A stretch of DNA of 64,000 nt from Clostridiales bacterium (GTDB lineage: Bacteria > Bacillota > Clostridia > Christensenellales > Aristaeellaceae). Every line of letters starts with the position of its first letter. Within the stretch, counting starts at the first letter, position 1. Under the pieces are notes generated by a model. It was not told the origin of the DNA, ran no database searches, and was given only the letters and a program-made list of their open reading frames with translations. Of the stretch, positions 41,836-50,481 are shown in pieces. A program made the position numbers and the translations under genes. The DNA lies in contig SVHA01000001.1 of assembly GCA_015056085.1 (NCBI GenBank), positions 310,001-374,000 of the forward strand, in the 5' to 3' direction.

Positions 41836-43983
41836 ATGGGACGCACGGTGGTGGTGGCTGAAAAGCCCTCCGTGGGCCGGGACATTGCCCGGGTGCTGGG
41901 CTGCAGAGACCGGGGCGACGGCTGCCTGATGGGCGGCAACTGGGTCGTGACCTGGGCCGTGGGTCATCTGGTGACCCTCTGCGAGCCGGACGAGATGGAC
42001 GAAAAGTATAAGCGCTGGCAGTTTGCCACCCTGCCCATTCTCCCCGAGGACATTCCCCTCAAGGTCATTCCTTCCTCGAAAAAGCAGTTCAAAATCGTCA
42101 AGGACCTCATCAACGACAAGGAAACCGATCGCCTCGTGTGCGCCACGGACGCCGGGCGGGAGGGCGAACTGATCTTCCGCTATATTTATCAGCAGGCCAA
42201 GTGCAAAAAGCCCTTTGACCGCCTGTGGATTTCCTCCATGACCGACGAGGCCATTCAGGAAGGCTTCCGCAACATGAAATCCGGGCAGGCCTACGACGGC
42301 CTGTACGCCAGTGCAAAGTGCCGCTCTCAGGCGGACTGGTTGGTGGGCATGAATGCCAGCCGTGCCTTCACCCTCAAATACGACGCCCTGCTCTCCGTGG
42401 GCCGGGTGCAAACGCCCACGCTGGCGATTCTCGTCAAGCGCCGGCAGGAAATCGAGCAGTTCAAGCCCGAAGAATACGCCACCCTGACGGCGGATTTCGG
42501 CGACTACACCGGATTGTACTTCCATGAGAAACTGGACCCGGACAGCCACATCCCCACCGGGGAAGCGGCGCAGAAAATCGCCGATGAAATCAAGGGCAAG
42601 GAAGGCCGGGTGCTTTCCGCCAAGACCACCCGCAAGAAGGAACTGCCGCCCCAGCTTTTTGACCTGACCAGCCTGCAGCGGGAGGCCAACAAACTGTTCG
42701 GTTTTACTGCTGACAAGACGCTGAAACTGGCCCAGAGCCTCTACGAGGACCGCAAGGCCCTCACCTATCCCCGCACGGACAGCCGCTATCTGCCCCCGGA
42801 CATGATCCCCCGGGTGGTACAGACGCTGAAAATGCTCCCTGACGCTTACGCCACCTATGTGCCCGGCGCACTGCCGGGCGGCAGGCTGCCCGTTTCCGGA
42901 CGAACGGTGGACGCCTCCAAGGTCACCGACCACCATGCCATCATCCCCACCAACAAGCGGGTGGATCCCTCCACCTTCCCGGAGGATGAGCGCAAACTCT
43001 ACGATCTGGTGGTTCGGCGGCTATTAGCGGCCTTTCATCCCGCCTGTGAATTCGACGCTACCCAGGTCATCACCCAGGTGGAAAGCCACCGCTTCCGCAC
43101 CAACGGGCGTGTGGTCATCGTGAATGGCTGGCACGATGTGCCCGCCACATCTGCGCCCGCCAAGGCCAAGAAGAAATCAACAGAAGAGCAAACGGTGCTG
43201 CCGCCCCTGCAGGAAGGCGATGTGCGGACGGTCAAAAAGGCAACGGTAAAGCTGGACATGACCAAGCCGCCTTTCCAGCACAACGACGCCAGCCTGCTGG
43301 ACGCCATGGAACACGCCGGGCGGGAACTGGAAGACAAGGAACTGCAAAAGCAGATGAAGGGCAGCGGCATCGGCACGCCTGCCACCAGAGCCAGCATCAT
43401 CGAGCGGCTGATTCATGTGGGCTACGTTCAGCGGCAGGGAAAGAACCTGCTGGCTACGGACAAAGGCGTGCGGCTGATTTCCGTCATGCCGCCGGAAATC
43501 ACCTCCCCGGAAATGACGGGCCGCTGGGAACAGGCGCTGGACAAGATCACAGACGGACAGCAGGACGCCGGCAAGTTCATGGAGAGCATCCGGAAGTTCT
43601 CCGCATTTCTGGTGACTTACGCCAAAGAACAGACCGCCCAGGTGCAATTCCCCGACGACCGGGGGCCCAAGGGCCGCAGAGGGAAGTTCGCCTCAAAAAA
43701 AGTCCCGGATTGCCTCTGCCCCATGTGCCAGAGTGCCATCGAAGAGACGCCCCTTTCCTACAAGTGCACGAATAAGGAATGCCCCATGACGCTGTGGAAA
43801 GACTGCCTCACCCGGGGCGGTGGCCCGATGCTGAACGAAAAGGTGGTGCAGCTGCTGCTGAAAAGCGGCGAAGTACGAGGCTCCACCGGCGTGGTGACGC
43901 TCAAAGACGGGCAAATCGCTTTCTGGGCAAACGGCGATAACCGCCCCCGCATCAGCCGCAGCATTGTCTATCATAAGAAGTGA
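41836..43983 (+). CDS. topB: DNA topoisomerase III
   Basis: Type IA topoisomerase of 715 residues that resolves late replication and recombination intermediates. TOPRIM domain VVAEKPSVGRDIARVLG and DAGREGELIFRY (2-130), then the active-site Tyr311 in LTYPRTDSRYLP, HHAIIPT, GIGTPATRASIIERL, and a C-terminal part with one zinc ribbon CPMCQSAIEET...CTNKECPMTL and a topoisomerase-repeat-like end. Lacks the multiple zinc fingers of TopA. Might be from a mobile element, but gene context and GC look chromosomal. AAGGAGG 7 bases before the ATG. Confidence 0.95.
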   Translation: MGRTVVVAEKPSVGRDIARVLGCRDRGDGCLMGGNWVVTWAVGHLVTLCEPDEMDEKYKRWQFATLPILPEDIPLKVIPSSKKQFKIVKDLINDKETDRLVCATDAGREGELIFRYIYQQAKCKKPFDRLWISSMTDEAIQEGFRNMKSGQAYDGLYASAKCRSQADWLVGMNASRAFTLKYDALLSVGRVQTPTLAILVKRRQEIEQFKPEEYATLTADFGDYTGLYFHEKLDPDSHIPTGEAAQKIADEIKGKEGRVLSAKTTRKKELPPQLFDLTSLQREANKLFGFTADKTLKLAQSLYEDRKALTYPRTDSRYLPPDMIPRVVQTLKMLPDAYATYVPGALPGGRLPVSGRTVDASKVTDHHAIIPTNKRVDPSTFPEDERKLYDLVVRRLLAAFHPACEFDATQVITQVESHRFRTNGRVVIVNGWHDVPATSAPAKAKKKSTEEQTVLPPLQEGDVRTVKKATVKLDMTKPPFQHNDASLLDAMEHAGRELEDKELQKQMKGSGIGTPATRASIIERLIHVGYVQRQGKNLLATDKGVRLISVMPPEITSPEMTGRWEQALDKITDGQQDAGKFMESIRKFSAFLVTYAKEQTAQVQFPDDRGPKGRRGKFASKKVPDCLCPMCQSAIEETPLSYKCTNKECPMTLWKDCLTRGGGPMLNEKVVQLLLKSGEVRGSTGVVTLKDGQIAFWANGDNRPRISRSIVYHKK

Positions 43984-44020
43984 CGCCGGCATAGAGAACA
44001 AAACAGATACAGGAATCAAG

Positions 44021-44049
44021 TTGCAATCCCCCTGGTTTTGGGGTACAAT
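44021..44049 (+). promoter_or_regulatory. pepF promoter
   Basis: TTGCAA (44021-44026), 17-base spacer, TACAAT (44044-44049). Confidence 0.85.
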
Positions 44050-44104
44050 GATGGCAACCAATCCCATGATATACTGCCTTTTGGCAGAGAAAGAAGGAAT
44101 CACC

Positions 44105-45895
44105 ATGGCCAATGAAATCCGCCGCCGCTCAGATGTGGCAGACGCCTACAAGTGGGACCTGACCCATATCTATCCCAGCGATGAAGCCTGGGAAGCCGAC
44201 CTTGTCAAGGCGCTGGAAGCCGCCAAGGAATTCGCCAAGTATGACGGCAAAGTCTCCGAAAACCCCAAGGAAGTCATCCGCACCTATTTTGACGCCGAAG
44301 AAGTGCTCTCCCCCGTGTTCTCCTATGCCTTCCTGCGCAAGGAAACGGACAACGCTGACGGCAAGGCCCAGGAAATCAAGGACAAGGCCATGCAGGCCGC
44401 TGTGCAGATTTCCATGATGACCGCCTTCATGCAGCCGGAACTGCTGGCCATGGACGAAGAAGCCCTGAAGGCCATCGCCGCTGACCCTGAAATGACGGAT
44501 TATGACACCTTCATCGGCGATTTGCTCCGGGAAAAGGCCCATGCCCTGCCCAAGGAGCAGGAGCAGCTGCTGGCTATGATGGGCCAGCTGCAGCAGGCGC
44601 CGCAGAACATTTTCGGTATGCTCACCGACGTGGACATGAAGTTCCCCGATGTGGTGATGCCCGACGGCACCACCCGCACCCTCACCGAGGGCACCTACTC
44701 TTCCTTCATCCAGGACGCCAACCGGGATGTTCGCAAGCAGGGCTTTGACGGCATCATGGGCACCTACGGCAAGTTTGCCAACACCATCACCGCCACCTAT
44801 GCCGCCAATGTGCAGAAGGACGTCTTTAACGCCCGCGCCCGGAAGTATTCTTCCTGCCGTGCCGCCAAGATGGAACCCCTTCAAATACCCGAAGCAGTGT
44901 ACGACAACCTCATCAGCGTCATCCATGAGTACATTCCTGTGCTGAATGAATACCTTGCCCTTCGCAAGGACGTGATGAAGCTGGACGAGCTGCATATGTA
45001 CGACCTGTACACGCCCATCGTCGGCGATTTCAAGATGGAACTGCCCTACGACAAGGCCTACGACATGGTGCTGGAAGGCCTGACCCCCATGGGCGAGGAT
45101 TATCTGGACAAGCTGCGGGAAGCCCGCACCGGCGGCTGGATTGACGTCTATCCCACCCAGAACAAGTCCTCCGGCGCTTTCTCCTCCGGCAATCTGCGCA
45201 ATGTGCACCCCTATGTGCTGCTGAACCACAACGACAATCTCTCCAACACCTTCACCATCGCCCACGAACTGGGCCACTCCATGCACTCCTTCTACTCCAA
45301 CACCCATCAGCCCGCCCCCAAGAGCGATTACAGCCTCTTTGTGGCGGAAGTCGCCTCCACCTGCAACGAAGCGGTGATGATGCGCTACCTGCTCAAGACC
45401 TTTGAGGGCAACAAGAAGGCCCAGGCCTATCTGCTCAACCACTTCCTGGAGCAGTTCCGCACCACGGCCTTCCGCCAGACCATGTTTGCCGAGTTTGAGT
45501 ATATCGCCCACACCATGGCGGAAAAGGGCCAGCCCCTGACCCGTGACGCCCTGACCAAAGTGTACTACGACCTGAATCAGCAGTATTACGGCGGCGTGTG
45601 CGACGTGGACGAACTCATCGGCAACGAATGGATGCGTATCCCCCACTTCTACCGCAGTTTCTATGTGTATGTGTACGCCACGGGCCTGTGCGCTGCCATC
45701 ACCCTGTCCGACAAGATCCTCAACGAGGGCCAAAAGGCCGTGGAAGACTACCGCAAGTTCCTCTCTGCCGGCTCTTCCGTGCCGCCCATTGAGGCCCTGA
45801 AACTGGCGGGCATTGATATGTCCAGCCCCGAGCCCATCCGCAAGGCCATGGAAGTGTTCAAGGCCACGCTGGAGCAGTTCAAGGCCGTGCTGTAA
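44105..45895 (+). CDS. pepF: Oligoendopeptidase F (M3 family)
   Basis: Cytoplasmic zinc metallopeptidase that degrades short peptides, 596 residues. HExxH at 387-391 (AHELGHSMH) with the third ligand Glu in FVAEVASTCNEAVMM. N-terminal Oligopep_F domain and C-terminal YYGGVCDVDELIGNEWMRIPHFYRSFYVYVYATG are typical. Start ATG 44105 (GAAGGAA upstream); the open frame before it overlaps topB and is leader. Confidence 0.96.
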   Translation: MANEIRRRSDVADAYKWDLTHIYPSDEAWEADLVKALEAAKEFAKYDGKVSENPKEVIRTYFDAEEVLSPVFSYAFLRKETDNADGKAQEIKDKAMQAAVQISMMTAFMQPELLAMDEEALKAIAADPEMTDYDTFIGDLLREKAHALPKEQEQLLAMMGQLQQAPQNIFGMLTDVDMKFPDVVMPDGTTRTLTEGTYSSFIQDANRDVRKQGFDGIMGTYGKFANTITATYAANVQKDVFNARARKYSSCRAAKMEPLQIPEAVYDNLISVIHEYIPVLNEYLALRKDVMKLDELHMYDLYTPIVGDFKMELPYDKAYDMVLEGLTPMGEDYLDKLREARTGGWIDVYPTQNKSSGAFSSGNLRNVHPYVLLNHNDNLSNTFTIAHELGHSMHSFYSNTHQPAPKSDYSLFVAEVASTCNEAVMMRYLLKTFEGNKKAQAYLLNHFLEQFRTTAFRQTMFAEFEYIAHTMAEKGQPLTRDALTKVYYDLNQQYYGGVCDVDELIGNEWMRIPHFYRSFYVYVYATGLCAAITLSDKILNEGQKAVEDYRKFLSAGSSVPPIEALKLAGIDMSSPEPIRKAMEVFKATLEQFKAVL

Positions 45896-45934
45896 TCGCA
45901 AAGCCAACATCATCAGAAAACGAGGTGTATTCCC

Positions 45935-46279
45935 ATGATGAACGGATATGACAAGCAGGAAGCCGTGGCCTTTATCACCAAGCGCATCAAGGCTGCCGAC
46001 CACAAGGAACTGGCGGACCAGATCGAAAAACTGGTGGGTCAGGCCATTGACGCCGACATGAAGTATATGCACGACAACGACGTCATCGACGCTGACGGCA
46101 ACGCCGGCACGGCCTACTACGAGGACGACGAGGCCTTCGAATTCATGGTGGAAACCATCGTGGCCAATAACAAACTGACCCCCGAACAGGCCGTGAAGGT
46201 CGCCGCACTGGTGGATGACTACATGGACTACCAGCAGGCGTATCTGGAAAGCAAGGGCCTGGTGGAATGGGACGACTGA
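45935..46279 (+). CDS. Small acidic protein of unknown function
   Basis: 114 residues, acidic and helical, no membrane segment or Cys. YDKQEAVAFITKRIKAADHKELADQIEKLV suggests a helical hairpin; the end reads YQQAYLESKGLVEWDD. Not recognised. It follows pepF by 39 bases with GAGGTG before the ATG, and the pair ends in a terminator at 46301-46328. Codon use is like its neighbours, so it looks real. Confidence 0.75.
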   Translation: MMNGYDKQEAVAFITKRIKAADHKELADQIEKLVGQAIDADMKYMHDNDVIDADGNAGTAYYEDDEAFEFMVETIVANNKLTPEQAVKVAALVDDYMDYQQAYLESKGLVEWDD

Positions 46280-46300
46280 CTAAAACCGGAACCTGATGTT

Positions 46301-46328
46301 TCCCCCTGCAAATAGCAGGGGGATTTTT
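46301..46328 (+). terminator. Terminator of the pepF operon
   Basis: Perfect 9-bp stem TCCCCCTGC/GCAGGGGGA, 5-base loop, five T. Confidence 0.92.
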
Positions 46329-46363
46329 CATCGGGAAGGTCGCGAATACTTTCAGATGGAACA

Positions 46364-46392
46364 TTGCCCATTCAGCAAATTCGTTGTAGAAT
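46364..46392 (+). promoter_or_regulatory. Promoter of the two-TM protein gene
   Basis: TTGCCC (46364-46369), 17-base spacer, TAGAAT (46387-46392). Confidence 0.65.
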
Positions 46393-46432
46393 GAAGGCAA
46401 GCACAACCAAAGATAAACAGGGAGGTCTTTTC

Positions 46433-47083
46433 ATGAACGATAAACTGGAAAAGTATTTTATGGACAGCCAGAAAATGCTGGACGATGCGAAACAGGCCGA
46501 GCGAGAAAAGATGCTGTCCGCCGCAGGATTATACGACACCGCTATTGAATACGCCCCGGACGAGATTTGCAACAACCCGGAACTTTGCCGCAGGGCCGGA
46601 TACACTTCTTGTGTGTTGGTTGACGGGCAGTATAAGTTTTACCGCCAGAAAAAAATATTTTTTGAAATCAGCGATGAGGAATATGAAAAGATCTGCAAAC
46701 TGGAACAGGCTAAAGCAGCGCTGAAAAGCAAGGAAGAGGCTGCACCAGCACTTGCACCTATGGCAAAAACCATTAAGCAGCCAGAAGAATATAAGATTGA
46801 GTCCGATCCGCCCGCAAGCGCAGGTTATGGAGCGAAATACCTCAAGGTACTTTCCTGGATGATATGGATCGGAGGTCTGGGTCTCGCCATTGTCACTGGA
46901 AATGTCGAGGAAATTCGCGGCACCTACTACACCTACACAGAAACCGTCTTCCACTGGGAAATTTTCTTTCAAACTCTCGCAACCTACGCTGTTATGGGTT
47001 CGCTGACCATGTGCGCTTCTGAAATGCTGGAAAACATCAACAGCATCGCCTGGTCTGTCAAAAAGTACAGGGTTAGGAAGTAA
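46433..47083 (+). CDS. Unknown protein with two C-terminal membrane segments
   Basis: 216 residues. A soluble charged N-terminal half (DSQKMLDDAKQAEREKML, with YKFYRQKKIFFEISDEEYEKICKLE) and two hydrophobic helices near the C-terminus (YLKVLSWMIWIGGLGLAIVTG; FFQTLATYAVMGSLTMCASEML). Resembles stand-alone membrane proteins of gut Clostridia, no function known. Base composition is more AT-rich than the neighbours, suggesting recent arrival. GGGAGG lies upstream of ATG 46433. Confidence 0.72.
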   Translation: MNDKLEKYFMDSQKMLDDAKQAEREKMLSAAGLYDTAIEYAPDEICNNPELCRRAGYTSCVLVDGQYKFYRQKKIFFEISDEEYEKICKLEQAKAALKSKEEAAPALAPMAKTIKQPEEYKIESDPPASAGYGAKYLKVLSWMIWIGGLGLAIVTGNVEEIRGTYYTYTETVFHWEIFFQTLATYAVMGSLTMCASEMLENINSIAWSVKKYRVRK

Positions 47084-47089
47084 CACCAC

Positions 47090-47112
47090 AAGGCGGCCCA
47101 TGCCGCCTTTTT
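47090..47112 (+). terminator. Terminator of the two-TM protein gene
   Basis: 8-bp stem AAGGCGGC/GCCGCCTT, 4-base loop, then five T. Confidence 0.9.
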
Positions 47113-47126
47113 CTTGCACTCAACAC

Positions 47127-47160
47127 AAAAAGAGGTCTGCCCGCAAGGACAGACCTCTTT
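47127..47160 (-). terminator. pckA terminator
   Basis: 11-bp stem AAAGAGGTCTG/CAGACCTCTTT with T-run on the minus strand, 22 bases after the stop. Confidence 0.9.
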
Positions 47161-47182
47161 GTTTTGCAGATATATCAGTTTC

Positions 47183-48787
47183 TTACAGCTTGGGGCCGGC
47201 TTCCACCAGAGCCTTGCCGGCGTCGTTGCCGGTGTACTTGGCGAAGTTCTTGATGAAGCGGGCAGCCAGGTCCTTTGCCTTCTCTTCCCACTGGGCGGCA
47301 TCAGCATAGGTGTCGCGGGGGTCGAGGATGCCGGTGTCCACGCCGGGCAGGCTGGTGGGCACTTCCAGGTTGAAATAAGGAATGGTCTTGGTTTCAGCCT
47401 TCAGGATGGAACCATCCAGGATGGCGTCGATGATGCCGCGGGTATCCTTGATGGAAATGCGCTTGCCGGTGCCGTTCCAGCCGGTGTTGACCAGATAAGC
47501 CTTGGCGCCGGACTTCTCCATCTTCTTGACCAGTTCCTCACCGTACTTGGTGGGGTGCAGCTCCAGGAAGGCCTGGCCGAAGCAGGCGGAGAAGGTGGGG
47601 GTGGGCTCGGTGATGCCGCGCTCGGTGCCAGCCAGCTTGGAAGTGAAGCCGGACAGGAAATAATACTGGGTCTGTTCAGGGGTCAGCACGGAGACAGGGG
47701 GCAGCACGCCGAAGGCGTCAGCAGACAGGAAGATGACGTTCTTGGCGTCGGGACCGGCGGACACGGGGCGCACGATCTTCTCGATGTGATCGATGGGATA
47801 GGACACACGGGTGTTTTCGGTGACGGAACCGTCATCGAAGTCGCACACGCCGTTTTCATCCACGGTCACGTTCTCCAGCAGAGCGTTGCGGCGGATGGCG
47901 TTGTAGATGTCGGGCTCGGACTCCTTGTCCAGGTTGATAACCTTGGCATAGCAGCCGCCTTCGAAGTTGAAGACGCCGTTGTCGTCCCAGCCGTGCTCGT
48001 CATCACCGATCAGCAGACGCTTGGGGTCAGTGGACAGGGTGGTCTTGCCGGTGCCGGACAGGCCGAAGAAAAGGGCGGTGTTTTCGCCGTTCATGTCGGT
48101 GTTGGCGGAGCAGTGCATGGAGGCCATGCCGTTGAGGGGCAGATAGTAGTTCATCATGGAGAACATGCCCTTCTTCATCTCGCCGCCGTACCAGGTGTTC
48201 AGGATAACCTGCTCCTTGGAGGTGAGGTTGAAGATGGCAGCAGTCTCGGAGTTCAGGCCCAGTTCCTTGTAGTTTTCCACCTTGGCCTTGGCGGCGTTGT
48301 AGGAAACGAAATCGGGCGTAAAGTTCTCCAGCTCCTCAGCGGTGGGAGCGATGAACATATTCTTCACAAAGTGAGCCTGCCAGGCCACTTCCATGATGAA
48401 GCGGATGGCCATACGGGAGTCGGGGTTGGTGCCGCAGAACACGTCCATGACGTAGAGTTTCTTGCCGGAGAGCTGCTCCACAGCCAGACGCTTGCACTCG
48501 TCCCAGGCTTCCTTGGAAGCGGGCTTGTTGTCGTTCTTGAATTCGGGGGAAGTCCACCACACGGTGTCCTTGGAGTTTTCATCCATCACGATGAACTTGT
48601 CTTTGGGGGAACGGCCGGTGTAGATGCCGGTCATCACGTTCACAGCGCCAAGTTCAGTCACCTGGCCCTTTTCGAAGCCTTCCAGGGAAGGATCGGTTTC
48701 CGCCAGGAACAGTTCTTCAAAAGAGGGATTGTGGACAATCTCGGTCACGCCGGTGATGCCGTACTTGCTAAGATCAATCAGAGCCAT
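47183..48787 (-). CDS. pckA: Phosphoenolpyruvate carboxykinase (ATP)
   Basis: Interconverts oxaloacetate and phosphoenolpyruvate with ATP/ADP. 534 residues. Seen: [26 protein letters not shown]-loop [20 protein letters not shown] (metal-binding Asp pair), [22 protein letters not shown], and the C-terminal adenine-binding [18 protein letters not shown]. In fermenters it often works in the carboxylating direction to make ATP. It has its own promoter but lies right after the oxaloacetate decarboxylase operon, matching the C4/C3 acid metabolism. Confidence 0.97.
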   Translation of the reverse strand: MALIDLSKYGITGVTEIVHNPSFEELFLAETDPSLEGFEKGQVTELGAVNVMTGIYTGRSPKDKFIVMDENSKDTVWWTSPEFKNDNKPASKEAWDECKRLAVEQLSGKKLYVMDVFCGTNPDSRMAIRFIMEVAWQAHFVKNMFIAPTAEELENFTPDFVSYNAAKAKVENYKELGLNSETAAIFNLTSKEQVILNTWYGGEMKKGMFSMMNYYLPLNGMASMHCSANTDMNGENTALFFGLSGTGKTTLSTDPKRLLIGDDEHGWDDNGVFNFEGGCYAKVINLDKESEPDIYNAIRRNALLENVTVDENGVCDFDDGSVTENTRVSYPIDHIEKIVRPVSAGPDAKNVIFLSADAFGVLPPVSVLTPEQTQYYFLSGFTSKLAGTERGITEPTPTFSACFGQAFLELHPTKYGEELVKKMEKSGAKAYLVNTGWNGTGKRISIKDTRGIIDAILDGSILKAETKTIPYFNLEVPTSLPGVDTGILDPRDTYADAAQWEEKAKDLAARFIKNFAKYTGNDAGKALVEAGPKL

Positions 48788-48874
48788 GACGCAAAAACCT
48801 CATTTCTTTTCTCTGGGTGTAAAGCCCCGTTCCCACGATGGGATCGGATACAAAACCTTACTCCCTCATGATAC

Positions 48875-48903
48875 ATTGTACTATAAGCCAAAGGAAAAAT
48901 CAA
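48875..48903 (-). promoter_or_regulatory. pckA promoter
   Basis: TTGATT (48898-48903), 17-base spacer, TACAAT (48875-48880). Confidence 0.85.
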
Positions 48904-48948
48904 GCACATTTTTGAAGATTTTTTGTCAATCTTTCTCCCCTCTTGCAT

Positions 48949-48978
48949 CAAAAAAACCGGGACGAACAAGCGTCCCGG
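48949..48978 (-). terminator. Terminator of the decarboxylase operon
   Basis: Perfect 8-bp stem CCGGGACG/CGTCCCGG, 6-base loop, eight T on the minus strand, 12 bases after the oadA stop. Confidence 0.93.
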
Positions 48979-48990
48979 ATGTGATGGTTA

Positions 48991-50391
48991 TCAGACAGGC
49001 ATGGTCTTTTCTTCGGCGTTGAGCATGGTGGAATCCACCTTGAGCTGCTGGGCAGCACGATACTCAAAGAACTTGGGCGCCACCTTGGGGAACATGGCGT
49101 AGGACAGCACATCTTCCTCCTGCATATACCACTGGCGCATTTCGTCCTTGAGTTTCTCCAACTCCGGCGGCACGTCATCGGCATAGCGATGGGTGATCAC
49201 CTTGGTGTCACCGATGCACTTCTTACGAACATCCTCGTTGACCTCGGCAGGCAGGCGGCCATAGTTGCCCGCCAGCAGGTCCTTGGACTCCTTGGGCACC
49301 ATCTTGTAGCGCTCGCCGGAGAGGACGTTCATCACGGCCTGGGTGCCCACGATCTGGCTGGTGGGGGTCACCAGGGGCGGATAGCCGAAGTCCTTGCGGA
49401 CGCGCGGAACTTCCGCCAGCACGTCGTAGTACTTATCCAACTGATTGGCCTGCTTGAGCTGACCGATGAGGTTGGACAGCATGCCGCCGGGCACCTGATA
49501 CTGCAGGGTCTTGACGTCCACACCCAGCACACGGGCAGGATCACGCCAGCCGTCGGCGGTGAGGCGATCCGCCACAGGGCGGAAGTATTCCGCCAACTGG
49601 GCCAGCAGATTCAGGTCCAGGCCGGTATCGTACTCCGTGCCGGCCATGGTGGCCACCAGGGTTTCGGTGGCGGGCTGAGCGGTACCGCTACCCAGGGGGG
49701 ACAGGCAGGTATCCACCACGTCCACACCGGCCTCGATGGCCTTCATCAGCACCATGTCGCCGGTGCCGGTGGTGTTGTGGGTGTGCAGCACGATGGGCAG
49801 TTTGGTGGCGGCCTTCAGGCGCTTGACGAGGCTGTAAGCCTTGTAAGGCAGCAGCAGGTTCGCCATGTCCTTGATGCAGATCAGGTCAGCGCCCATCTTT
49901 TCGATTTCCACAGCCAGATTGACGAAGTAGTCTTCATCATGGACGGGGGATTCGGTGTAGGACAGAGCGATTTCCGCAATGCCACCGTACTTCTTGGTAG
50001 CCTTGACGGCAGTCTGCATATTGCGCAGGTCGTTCAGAGCGTCGAAGCAGCGGATGATGTCGATGCCGTTCTTGATGGCCAGACGGACGAACTCTTCCAC
50101 CACATCATCGGCGTAGGGACGATAACCCAGCAGGTTCTGGCCGCGCAGGAGCATCTGCAGTTTGGTGTTGGGCAGGGCCTTACGCAGTTTGCGCAGGCGC
50201 TCCCAGGGATCTTCATTCAGGAAGCGCAGGCAGCTGTCAAAGGTGGCGCCGCCCCAGCATTCCAGAGAGTAGTAGCCCACCTTATCCAGCATTTCGCAGG
50301 CAGGGAGCATTTCCTCGGTACGCATACGCGTTGCGGCCTGAGACTGATGGCCGTCACGCAGAATGGTATCCGTAATTTGCACTTTCGCCAT
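48991..50391 (-). CDS. oadA: Oxaloacetate decarboxylase alpha / 5S carboxyltransferase (no biotin domain)
   Basis: Carboxyltransferase that moves CO2 between oxaloacetate/pyruvate and biotin. 466 residues: the TIM barrel begins ITDTILRDGHQS (metal Asp), continues LLRGQNLLGYRPYADDVV, the carbamylated Lys in CIKDMANLL and HTHNTTGTG (metal His pair), then the PYC_OADA helical domain. The biotinyl domain found at the end of many OadA proteins is absent; a separate biotin carrier gene lies two genes upstream. It could equally be called PycB or the transcarboxylase 5S subunit. Confidence 0.94.
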   Translation of the reverse strand: MAKVQITDTILRDGHQSQAATRMRTEEMLPACEMLDKVGYYSLECWGGATFDSCLRFLNEDPWERLRKLRKALPNTKLQMLLRGQNLLGYRPYADDVVEEFVRLAIKNGIDIIRCFDALNDLRNMQTAVKATKKYGGIAEIALSYTESPVHDEDYFVNLAVEIEKMGADLICIKDMANLLLPYKAYSLVKRLKAATKLPIVLHTHNTTGTGDMVLMKAIEAGVDVVDTCLSPLGSGTAQPATETLVATMAGTEYDTGLDLNLLAQLAEYFRPVADRLTADGWRDPARVLGVDVKTLQYQVPGGMLSNLIGQLKQANQLDKYYDVLAEVPRVRKDFGYPPLVTPTSQIVGTQAVMNVLSGERYKMVPKESKDLLAGNYGRLPAEVNEDVRKKCIGDTKVITHRYADDVPPELEKLKDEMRQWYMQEEDVLSYAMFPKVAPKFFEYRAAQQLKVDSTMLNAEEKTMPV

Positions 50392-50432
50392 GGTCGATCT
50401 TTCCTCCCGTTACAGTCGGATGACTCTCCTTG

Positions 50433-50464
50433 CAAGGGGAAGGCGACTCCCCTCCCCTTGCAGG
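50433..50464 (-). other. Intercistronic hairpin between oadB and oadA
   Basis: TGCAAGGGGA and TCCCCTTGCA arms pair over 10 bases; inner GGGG/CCCC may extend it. No U-run. Sits midway in the 90-base gap, so a processing or stability role is possible. Confidence 0.5.
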
Positions 50465-50481
50465 ATAAGATGAATGTGAAA

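Noticed and set aside
44129-46072. Minus-strand open frame opposite pepF
   Set aside because: Antisense shadow of a complete M3 peptidase.
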